Shown here: in pieces, positions 24,611-31,719 of the stretch
How the letters are laid out: each line of letters opens with the position of its first letter
How positions within the stretch are numbered: position 1 is the first letter of the stretch
Assembly (NCBI RefSeq): GCF_016461825.1
Contig: NZ_JAEMNU010000113.1
Location: forward strand, 123,909 to 160,287
From: Rugamonas violacea
GTDB lineage: Bacteria; Pseudomonadota; Gammaproteobacteria; Burkholderiales; Burkholderiaceae_D
Length of the DNA: 36,379 nucleotides
Direction: 5' to 3'
Notes under the pieces: generated by a model
The model's input: the letters and a program-made list of their open reading frames with translations, nothing else
What the model was told of the DNA's origin: nothing
The model's database searches: none
Made by a program: the position numbers and the translations under genes

Positions 24611-26203
24611 TCAGGCCGCCTCTCGTCGCTGCCCTGCTTCGACGGCGCTGATCGCGCGCAGCGACCAGACGCTATGCGGATCGCCGTGGCGGCCGCGATG
24701 GAGCACGGCGCGGGCCATCTTCCAGTACAGGGCGGCGAAGACGATCGCCACCAGCGCCACGCCGACAATCACGCCGTCGCCCCGCATCAGCGACTGCAGG
24801 GGATTGCTGCCGCTGCGATACCATTGCGCCAGCGGGATCGCCGCCGTCAACGCGGCACAGAGCATCAGCAGTTCATGCGCCGCGCGGGCCGGCGGCCGCG
24901 CAAAGGCCCACGCCACGCAGGCGAAGAAGACCGCGTAGTAGCCGCGCTGCTCCCACAAGGGCAGCTCGCCCGGCGCCAACTTGCTCAGCACGAACACGGC
25001 GGAGACGCCCGCCACACAACCCAGGCAAACACCCAAGGTGGCTTGCGCCATCAGCCGTCCGCTGCGCGGCTGCACCAGTTGCTGACGCTTGCGACGCGCT
25101 TCCACCCACAACAGATTACCGCTGTAGAACAGGAAGGCGCCCGACATGCCGAGGATGAAGTAGGTCCACTTCACCGCAGCATGGCCGAAGTTGCCAAAGT
25201 GTAGAGCTTGCAGGCTGCGCAGGAAGCGCGTGCCCGGGCTGTACTGCGCCGGCGTCACCACGCGCACCACCCCGCCGCTGCTAGCGCTCAGCACCACCGC
25301 CGCCGTACTGCTCACCGTGTGCTGATGGATTTTGCCGTAGGCCTGCACCTGCGCGTTGGCGTCGCCCAACTGGTGATAGGCCATCGTCTCCACTTGCATA
25401 CCGGGCGCGGCGCGCTGTATCGCCGCCAGCAATGCGGACGCCGGCAAGGTCGTCGCCGCCACCCCCGAGGCGGTGGGTGGCGCCGCCGCCGAAATATCCG
25501 GTCCCACGAAATTGAGCAGCTTGCCGTCGAAGACCAGGTACTGGAACGGCGCCATCAAAATCACACCGAGCGTCAAAATCGCGCTGCTCCACGCATACAT
25601 CAGATGGAAAGGCAACGACAGGATGCCGACGGCGTTATGCGCGTCCTGCCACATGCGCTTGATGTTCTTGCCTATCCGCAGCGCGAACAAGTCCTTGAGA
25701 AACAAGGGCGCATAAATAATCACACCGCTGGCCAGCGCCAGCCCATACAGCAGGCAGATCACGCCCAGCACATAGATGCCCCAGCTGAGCGGAAAGCCGG
25801 CCGAATAATGCAGGCGGTAGATAAAGTCCACCATCTGTGAATACGGCTTGACGTCCTCCAGCTGCCCCGCCTCGTTCAGACGGAAATGGTGCTCGATCTC
25901 ACCGCCGTCCTTGAGCTCCTCGTCCCAATCCAGCGACAGATTCGGCGCGTGTCGCGACGGCAGGTGCAGGAAGACCGACTGCTTCGCCTGCGGATGGGCC
26001 TTGAGTACCGCATCGATCAGTTCTTGCACACGTGCCGTCGACTCGACCGGCTTGGCTCTTGACGATGCGGTTTCCCACGTCAGCAACTCCTCATGGAAGA
26101 TCGTCACCGCGCCGGCATAAAAGGCGATGAACAGACAGAAGCCGGCCACCAATCCCACCCAGGTGTGGACCGAAATAAAAGTACGTAGGGTCGACGATTT
26201 CAT
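24611..26203 (-). CDS. PepSY-associated membrane protein, putative siderophore-iron reductase
   Basis: 530-aa inner-membrane protein of the PepSY_TM (PiuB/FsrB-like) family. The first helix has the hallmark VHTWVGLVAGFCLFIAFYAG (about 12-31), followed by a periplasmic PepSY-like part, RLHYSAGF before the second TM (about 130), DAHNAVGILSLPFHLMYAW (about 187-205), a second periplasmic part, and LHFGNFGHAAVKWTYFILG (about 332-350). Three or four more helices lie near the C-terminus. The paired His residues in helices suit heme ligation. Members are linked to release of iron from imported siderophores. It is the last gene of the operon and overlaps the preceding small gene by four bases (ATGA). 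Confidence 0.9.
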   Translation of the reverse strand: MKSSTLRTFISVHTWVGLVAGFCLFIAFYAGAVTIFHEELLTWETASSRAKPVESTARVQELIDAVLKAHPQAKQSVFLHLPSRHAPNLSLDWDEELKDGGEIEHHFRLNEAGQLEDVKPYSQMVDFIYRLHYSAGFPLSWGIYVLGVICLLYGLALASGVIIYAPLFLKDLFALRIGKNIKRMWQDAHNAVGILSLPFHLMYAWSSAILTLGVILMAPFQYLVFDGKLLNFVGPDISAAAPPTASGVAATTLPASALLAAIQRAAPGMQVETMAYHQLGDANAQVQAYGKIHQHTVSSTAAVVLSASSGGVVRVVTPAQYSPGTRFLRSLQALHFGNFGHAAVKWTYFILGMSGAFLFYSGNLLWVEARRKRQQLVQPRSGRLMAQATLGVCLGCVAGVSAVFVLSKLAPGELPLWEQRGYYAVFFACVAWAFARPPARAAHELLMLCAALTAAIPLAQWYRSGSNPLQSLMRGDGVIVGVALVAIVFAALYWKMARAVLHRGRHGDPHSVWSLRAISAVEAGQRREAA

Positions 26204-26469
26204 CCGGCCACCTTAATCAGGCCGCTGGCCTTGAGAAAATGCAGCGCGGCGAAGCCGGCCAGTGTCAGGCCGCCCATCCACAACCAGGCCCGCAAGCCCG
26301 TCTTGAACAGGAAGGCCATGATCATGGCGCCAACCCACACCAAAAAAAACAGCAACAACAAAGGCAGCGTGGTGCTGTGCTGATCGCTGCTCAACAAGGC
26401 GATAAAGCCCACCACCAAGGTCGATAGGGGAAGTCCGAGAAAGGCCGCCGCCGTCGATTTACCCAACAT
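26200..26469 (-). CDS. Small membrane protein, DUF3649-like, of the iron-uptake operon
   Basis: 89 aa with three predicted TM helices (about 8-24, 30-50, 56-75) and a GLRAWLWMGGLTLAGFAALH segment. It fits the small DUF3649-type iron-uptake proteins that sit between TonB receptor and PepSY genes. Position and hydropathy support this more than sequence. The ATG at 26467-26469 with a GGGGG ribosome site is chosen; it lies inside the preceding gene, overlapping it by 11 bases. The function is unknown. Confidence 0.75.
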   Translation of the reverse strand: MLGKSTAAAFLGLPLSTLVVGFIALLSSDQHSTTLPLLLLFFLVWVGAMIMAFLFKTGLRAWLWMGGLTLAGFAALHFLKASGLIKVAG

Positions 26470-26752
26470 GGCGTGCCCCCTTTTTTGGCGGCCGCCGGCC
26501 GCGCCAGGCCGCATCCAGATACGGCAGCGCGACCAACAACAGCATGAAGCCGGACAAGGCGATACAGACGCCGCACCAGGCGCCGTAGGCCTGCGCGGCC
26601 GAGGCCACGGCGCCGGCCAATAAGGGCGGCGTCAGCCAACGCAACAGCCCTGCCCGCGCCGGCGCGGCGCGCCACAAGGTTTGATGCGGCGACGCCAGGT
26701 ACAGGCTGAGCGCCGCCAAGCCGGCCAAACAGATGCAGATCCAACTCATCAT
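26459..26752 (-). CDS. Small membrane protein, DUF3325-like, of the iron-uptake operon
   Basis: 97 aa with three TM helices (about 2-20, 42-60, 62-80) and a short basic tail. The order LAGLAALSLYLASPHQTLW, a short loop, then two helices ending in LPYLDAAW fits DUF3325. It begins 11 bases after the receptor stop codon, with a GGGAGGGAA ribosome site before two adjacent ATGs (26752 and 26749). DUF3325, DUF3649 and PepSY genes recur together behind siderophore receptors in proteobacteria, which supports the reading. The biochemical role is unknown. Confidence 0.78.
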   Translation of the reverse strand: MMSWICICLAGLAALSLYLASPHQTLWRAAPARAGLLRWLTPPLLAGAVASAAQAYGAWCGVCIALSGFMLLLVALPYLDAAWRGRRPPKKGARHVG

Positions 26753-26763
26753 TTCCCTCCCCT

Positions 26764-28941
26764 TCAGATCTTGCCCTGCACGCCGAAGCCGAACTGGCGC
26801 GCGTTACCCAGCGTGACGGCGTAGCGATCGGTAACAGAGGTCAGATGGTTGGCGGTGATGTAGCGACGGTTGCTCAAGTTGCTGCCGAAGGCGAACAGCG
26901 ACACGCCATTGGCCAGGGTGTAGGAAGCCTTGCCGCCCAGGACGGTGTGGCCGTCGTTGCGGTCTTGGTTCACGGGGTCGGTGAAGGTGCTGCTCGTATG
27001 CACCACGTTGCCGTTCAGCAGCCACCGACCCGGCGTCCAGCTGAAGCCAGCCGACACCGTTTGGCGTGGCGAGCGGGCGAACTGCTTGCCGCCGAAGTCG
27101 CCGTCCGGCGTAACGAAGTCGATGAAGCGCGATTTCGACAAGCCCAGCGCGCCGAACAGCTCCAGTTGCGGCATCACCTTGCCGCGCACCTCGGCTTCCA
27201 GTCCCTGCAGGCGCGAGCTGCCGGCGTTGACGAAATAGGTGTCCAGCGAGCCACGGCCGACGTTGACCTGCTGGTCGGTCCAGTTCACCCGATAGGCGTT
27301 CAGCGCCAGCATCATGCCGTTATCCAGCACGCCCTTCAGCGAGGCCTCGTAGTTCTTGGTGAACTCCGGGCCGAAGGCGTTCGAGCCGCGCTGATAGCTG
27401 TAATCGACGCCGCCGGTGCGGTAGCCGCGCTGCGCGGTCAGGCCGGCGACCCAGCCCGGCACCAGCGCGTAACGCAGGCCCAGCTTGGGCAGCCAGACGG
27501 ACGTGTCCGTCTCAAGATTCTGCCTGCCGTCGGCACTGAAAATTCCGCCGGCGATCAACTGGCCGACCATCATCGTGGCCAGCGGCGAGGTGCCGTTGGT
27601 GGCGCCGGTCAGCACCCGCGTCTGGCGCTCGGCGTCATAGCGCAAGCCGGCGGTCAGGGTCAGCTTGTCGATCGCATAATCGAGTTCGGCGAAGGCCGCG
27701 CGGGTCTGGGTTTTACGCCCTTCCAGATTGCCGCGCTTGATGAATTCGGCGCCGTAGGCCGCATCGCACAAGGCCTGCACCGGGCACTGGCCGGTCAGGC
27801 CCAGCACATACGACAGCGGCACGGTGAACATATCGTCCGCGCTGTAATTCGCGTTCAGGTAGTAGACGCCCGCCACACCCTTCAGTTGATGGCCCAGCAG
27901 CGTGGACTCGAAGTTGGCCCGCGCCTCCTGCGAAAACTGGCGATCGATATTTTCGCCGGTGCGGTAGCCCTGCTTCAGTTCCGTGGCATCGTAATCCTGC
28001 ACGCGGGAATACAGGTTGTGCGAATACGTGGTCAGCAAAGTGAGGTCGGCGCCGCCGGCGTTAAAGGTCTGTTCCAGCGCGACGGAGCGGGTGTGGTTGT
28101 CCGAAGTGCGCGCTTCGTTGGAGAGATTCTGCCGCGCCGAGATCGGCCGGGCCACCGCCTCCACCGAGTCGCTGCCCAGACGCTGCCTGTCGTCGACCAG
28201 GGTGAGCAGCGCCTGGTAACGCTCGCCAAACGGCGTCACGCGCAGTTTGGCGCGCAAGGTGTGGCCATCGTCGTGGTTGAAGCGCTTGTCGTCGCGGCTC
28301 GGATTGTAGACGTCGCCGTCGCGGCGGCGCTGCTCGAAGGTGACGCGGCCGGCCAGCACCTGGTCGACGATGGCGCCACCGCCCGCCACCGCCAGGCGGC
28401 GCGCATTCTGGTTGCCGGCACTCAGGCGATAGCTGAAGTCCGGCAGATCCGAAGGATCGCGGGTCTTCAGCACCACCGCGCCGGCCAGCGAGTTGCGGCC
28501 CTGATTGGTCGATTGCGGACCGCGCAGCACTTCCACCCGGTCGGCGTCCCACACGCTCAGGTTGTTGATCGACTGGCCAAAACCGTCCTGCGCCACGCCA
28601 TCGACCACCATGGTGATGGTGCGGCCGCCGCCGCCGGTCGGGCCGGTGGAGTGAATGCCGCGTATCGACAAGCCCTCCGCCGTGCCGACGTTGGCCATCT
28701 GCGCGGCCACGTCGTCCAAGGTGGTGATGCCCGATTCGGCAATCTGGCGGCGGTTGCGCGAACCGACGCTGGCGCTGCTGTCATTTTCCGTGCGCTTCAG
28801 CTTGTCGCCGCCGATCACCACCCGCTCGACCGCGCCGGCCGGATCGGCCGCCGCGGCCGCGTCCTTTGCCGCCTCATCCGCACTCGCCTGCCAACTTGCC
28901 ATTACCCCAACCAAGGCCAACACCATCACTTTGATACGCAT
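26764..28941 (-). CDS. TonB-dependent receptor, Fur-controlled, probable siderophore type
   Basis: 725-aa outer-membrane receptor. Signal peptide of about 21 residues (MRIKVMVLALVGVMASWQAS, cut near SADE), TonB-box-like ERVVIGGDK (about 39-47), plug domain with DADRVEVLRGPQSTNQGRNSLAG, then a barrel containing one Cys pair in an outer loop (CPVQALC). The C-terminus QFGFGVQGKI lacks the usual final Phe and ends in Ile. It heads a four-gene operon with DUF3325-, DUF3649- and PepSY-type genes, an arrangement known for siderophore uptake. Two Fur boxes flank its promoter. The ribosome site is modest (GGAAAAACAG). The ligand is unidentified; the product of the divergent cluster is one candidate. 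Confidence 0.92.
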   Translation of the reverse strand: MRIKVMVLALVGVMASWQASADEAAKDAAAAADPAGAVERVVIGGDKLKRTENDSSASVGSRNRRQIAESGITTLDDVAAQMANVGTAEGLSIRGIHSTGPTGGGGRTITMVVDGVAQDGFGQSINNLSVWDADRVEVLRGPQSTNQGRNSLAGAVVLKTRDPSDLPDFSYRLSAGNQNARRLAVAGGGAIVDQVLAGRVTFEQRRRDGDVYNPSRDDKRFNHDDGHTLRAKLRVTPFGERYQALLTLVDDRQRLGSDSVEAVARPISARQNLSNEARTSDNHTRSVALEQTFNAGGADLTLLTTYSHNLYSRVQDYDATELKQGYRTGENIDRQFSQEARANFESTLLGHQLKGVAGVYYLNANYSADDMFTVPLSYVLGLTGQCPVQALCDAAYGAEFIKRGNLEGRKTQTRAAFAELDYAIDKLTLTAGLRYDAERQTRVLTGATNGTSPLATMMVGQLIAGGIFSADGRQNLETDTSVWLPKLGLRYALVPGWVAGLTAQRGYRTGGVDYSYQRGSNAFGPEFTKNYEASLKGVLDNGMMLALNAYRVNWTDQQVNVGRGSLDTYFVNAGSSRLQGLEAEVRGKVMPQLELFGALGLSKSRFIDFVTPDGDFGGKQFARSPRQTVSAGFSWTPGRWLLNGNVVHTSSTFTDPVNQDRNDGHTVLGGKASYTLANGVSLFAFGSNLSNRRYITANHLTSVTDRYAVTLGNARQFGFGVQGKI

Positions 28942-28963
28942 TTTTTCTGTTTTTCCATTTGAA

Positions 28964-28978
28964 TGAGAATCAATCTCA
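28964..28978. promoter_or_regulatory. Fur box 1
   Basis: TGAGAATCAATCTCA fits the 7-1-7 Fur consensus TGATAAT-N-ATTATCA at 11 of 14 positions. It covers the expected transcription start of the receptor operon. Confidence 0.75.
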
Positions 28979-28984
28979 ATTATA
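28979..28984 (-). promoter_or_regulatory. -10 of the receptor operon between two Fur boxes
   Basis: Perfect TATAAT on the minus strand, 38 bases before the receptor ATG. Its -35 region falls within Fur box 2 and its start point within Fur box 1, so iron-loaded Fur should block it. On the plus strand an overlapping candidate (TTGAAT 28959-28964, 16 bases, TATACA 28981-28986) points towards the exporter gene. Confidence 0.6.
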
Positions 28985-28995
28985 CAAATTGTAAA

Positions 28996-29010
28996 TGAGA
29001 ATCATTGTCC
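28996..29010. promoter_or_regulatory. Fur box 2
   Basis: TGAGAATCATTGTCC fits the 7-1-7 consensus at 11 of 14 positions and continues on its left as AAATGAGAATCATT. It overlaps the -35 region of the receptor promoter. Confidence 0.75.
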
Positions 29011-29066
29011 GAAACAAGAAATTTTATCCAATAGGCATTAAAAGATGCCGTAAGTGATATTTGGAT

Positions 29067-29097
29067 TTGACAATGCCTACCCTGTCGCGGTTACACT
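29067..29097 (+). promoter_or_regulatory. Candidate promoter of the exporter-LuxE/LuxC-type cluster
   Basis: A perfect TTGACA (29067-29072) followed by TACACT (29092-29097), but the 19-base spacing is long. It is 57 bases from Fur box 2, so it need not be iron-controlled. The rest of the 342-bp intergenic region (28942-29283) is AT-rich leader with no other feature. Confidence 0.3.
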
Positions 29098-29283
29098 GTT
29101 TACTATTCATGCAATGTTGATAGTTTAATAAATACAAGGAGATGCGCGGGAAATACCTCCCAATACCCGGTAATCGGCCATCCATCAGGGTCGGATGCCA
29201 GGCGCCAGCCGGCGTATTCCACAAGAATCGCAGTTGGCCCAATTGTTCAAAATTGAATTCTATTTCTACATACAAGGTAAGAA

Positions 29284-30540
29284 ATGTCTCTCAGCACGTC
29301 CCTCTTCTCCCGCTCGCTCGTCCCCATGGCGCCGCGTCAGGCTTTGCTGTTTTGCCTGCTGCTCGCCGCCTTTGAACTACTCACCTATGTCGCCAGCGAT
29401 GTGGTGATGCCCGCCATGCTGCATGTGGTGCGCGATCTGCACGCCCCGTCCAGCCATGTGCCACTGGCCTTGAACGCCTATCTGCTCGGCGGCGTCGCCT
29501 TCCAATGGTTGATTGGCCCGCTGTCCGACCGCTACGGCCGCCGCCCCATGCTGCTGATCGGCGCGGCCGGCTTCGCGGCGGCCTGCCTGCTGGCGCCGTG
29601 GATCGGCGACATTCATTTTTTCCAGGGCCTGCGTTTCATCCAGGGCATCGGCCTGGGCTTCGTGGTGGTGGTCAGCTATCCACTCCTGCAGGAAAGTTTC
29701 CGTGAGACGGACGCGCTGCGCCTGATGGCGATCCTGGCGAATATCGCGCTCTTGTCGCCGCTGCTGGGCCCCTTGCTGGGCAGCATGTTGCTCGAAGTGA
29801 TGTCGTGGCGCACCCTGTTCGTCTGCGTCGGTGGCCTGGCCATCCTGACCTGCTTCGGCCTATGGCGTTTCGCGCCTGAAACCATCGGCGTCGCGCGCGT
29901 CGACGGCGAGCGGCTGGCGCCGACACCTTTGCATCTGGCCAGCATTATGGCCAGCTATGGCGAGCTGCTGCGCAATGCCAAGTTCATGCAGGGCAGCCTG
30001 GCGCTGGGCCTGCTCAGCATTCCCCTGATCAGCTGGATCGGTTTATCGCCCCTGCTCCTGATGCACAATCTGCAGATGGATGCGATGAGCTACGGCTTGT
30101 GGCAACTGCCGATTTTCGGCGGCCTCATCGCCGGCAATCTGGCCCTCAACTACGCCGCCAGCCGCTTCGATCTGGCCACCTTGATCCGCCTCGCCCTGCT
30201 GCCGATTGTCGGCGGTCTGCTGCTGGCGTCGGCAGGCACCTTGAGCACCGGCACCCTGCTGGCCTTGATACCGGGCATGGTGCTGTATGCCTTCGGCATG
30301 GGCATCTGCAACGCCTCGTTGTATCGCCTGACCTTGTTCGCCAGCCCGAGCGGCAAAGGCACCGTCGCGGCGATGCTGGGCATGATTTCCATCGCCACCA
30401 TCGGCCTGGGCAGCGCCACCTTGGCCGCGCTGGGCGCCGGCGGCAACCTGGCGACCTTTGCCGTCGCCGCCAGCATCCCGGTCGGCGCCGCGCTGTGGCC
30501 CTTGTGGCGGCTGCTCAGGCAACAAGCCGTCGTCGCCTGA
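29284..30540 (+). CDS. MFS exporter, MdfA-like
   Basis: 418-aa inner-membrane proton-driven exporter with 12 predicted TM helices. The first helix reads AAFELLTYVASDVVMPAML: Glu31 and Asp39 are eight residues apart, as are the essential Glu26 and Asp34 of E. coli MdfA. Motif A follows helix 2 (GPLSDRYGRRP), and motif C-like glycines occur in helix 5 (LSPLLGPLLGSMLL). The start has an AAGGTAAG site. The next gene begins 47 bases downstream on the same strand, so this is probably the efflux pump or immunity function for the product of the enzymes that follow. A stand-alone drug pump is the alternative. Confidence 0.9.
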   Translation: MSLSTSLFSRSLVPMAPRQALLFCLLLAAFELLTYVASDVVMPAMLHVVRDLHAPSSHVPLALNAYLLGGVAFQWLIGPLSDRYGRRPMLLIGAAGFAAACLLAPWIGDIHFFQGLRFIQGIGLGFVVVVSYPLLQESFRETDALRLMAILANIALLSPLLGPLLGSMLLEVMSWRTLFVCVGGLAILTCFGLWRFAPETIGVARVDGERLAPTPLHLASIMASYGELLRNAKFMQGSLALGLLSIPLISWIGLSPLLLMHNLQMDAMSYGLWQLPIFGGLIAGNLALNYAASRFDLATLIRLALLPIVGGLLLASAGTLSTGTLLALIPGMVLYAFGMGICNASLYRLTLFASPSGKGTVAAMLGMISIATIGLGSATLAALGAGGNLATFAVAASIPVGAALWPLWRLLRQQAVVA

Positions 30541-30587
30541 GATTTCCTTATCACCTGATTCCGTCCCATCCTCCCTAGGAGATTACC

Positions 30588-31718
30588 GTGACTGCACTTC
30601 CCCACGTCGATGCGTTCTGCGCCATCGCCTCGCCCTACCGCGCCGATCCCGAGTGCGACCAACTGTTCGACGCCGCCATGCGCGAGCTGAGCACCTACCA
30701 TTGCGCCCACACGCCCGGCTACGCCGAGTGGCTGGCCGCCAACGGCGTGGCTCAACATGACTTGGCGCAATTGCGCGACTGGTCGGCGCTGCCGCCGCTG
30801 TTCGCCAATTATTTCAAGCGCCGCCTGTTGCTCAGCAGCTCAGGCGAAGACGCCCTGGAATTGACCTCCTCCGGCACCACCGGACAGAAAAGCCGCATGC
30901 GCTACGATGCCCGCAGCATCGGCGCCGCCCAGGCCATGGTCGATCGCATTTTCAATCACTACGGCTGGAATACCCCCGACACGCCCTGCAACTACCTGCT
31001 GCTCAGCTACGAGCCGGCCGGCGCCATCACCGTCGGCACCACCTACACCGACCAGTTCCTGTGCAAATACGCGCCGGTCAATCGGGTCTCGTATGCCCTG
31101 CGGCACAACGGCCACGGCAACGAGTTCGACCCCTTCGGCGTGATCCGCACCTTGCAGGAATTCGCCGAGGAAGGACTGCCGGTGCGCATCTTCGGCTTCC
31201 CGGCCTTCCTCTGGTTCACCCTGGAACGGATGCGCGAGATGGGCCTGCCGCCGTTGCAACTGCACCCCGACTCGCTGGTGTTTCTCGGCGGCGGCTGGAA
31301 AACCCACGCCGACCAATCGATTCCCAAGGCGACCTTGTACCAACGCCTGGGCGAGCAACTGGGCATTCCGGACCAACGCTGCCGCGACGGCTACGGCGCC
31401 GTCGAGCATCCGGTGCCCTACATCGAATGCCCGCGCCACCGCTTCCACATTCCGTCCTACGCCCGCGCCTTCGTGCGCCACCCGGCGACGCTGGCCACGC
31501 AAGCCTATGGCGAACGCGGCTTTTTGCATTTCGTCTCGCCCTTCATCACCTCCGCGCCGGCCCACAGCATCGTGGTGAGCGACATGGCCACCCTGCACCC
31601 CGGCCACAGCTGCGGCTGCGGCATCGAAACCGACTGGTTCGAGCTGCACGGACGCGCAGGCAACACCAAAAGCCGCAGCTGTGCGCTGGCGGCATCCGAA
31701 TTGATCAAGGAGTCCTGA
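30588..31718 (+). CDS. LuxE-like acyl-protein synthetase (adenylate-forming)
   Basis: 376 aa. LuxE enzymes activate a carboxylic acid as acyl-AMP, move it to their own Cys, and pass it to the LuxC reductase. The ATP-binding loop LTSSGTTGQKS is at 92-102. A C-terminal Cys (Cys365 in KSRSCALAASELIK) sits where the acyl-carrying Cys of Vibrio LuxE lies, close to the chain end. An HSCGCG motif (about 333-338) precedes it. The start is GTG with a CTAGGAG site. The length is as in luminous bacteria. The next gene supplies a LuxC reductase domain one base downstream. No luciferase (LuxAB) is present, so the substrate acid is not necessarily a long-chain fatty acid. Confidence 0.88.
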   Translation: MTALPHVDAFCAIASPYRADPECDQLFDAAMRELSTYHCAHTPGYAEWLAANGVAQHDLAQLRDWSALPPLFANYFKRRLLLSSSGEDALELTSSGTTGQKSRMRYDARSIGAAQAMVDRIFNHYGWNTPDTPCNYLLLSYEPAGAITVGTTYTDQFLCKYAPVNRVSYALRHNGHGNEFDPFGVIRTLQEFAEEGLPVRIFGFPAFLWFTLERMREMGLPPLQLHPDSLVFLGGGWKTHADQSIPKATLYQRLGEQLGIPDQRCRDGYGAVEHPVPYIECPRHRFHIPSYARAFVRHPATLATQAYGERGFLHFVSPFITSAPAHSIVVSDMATLHPGHSCGCGIETDWFELHGRAGNTKSRSCALAASELIKES

Positions 31719-31719
31719 T

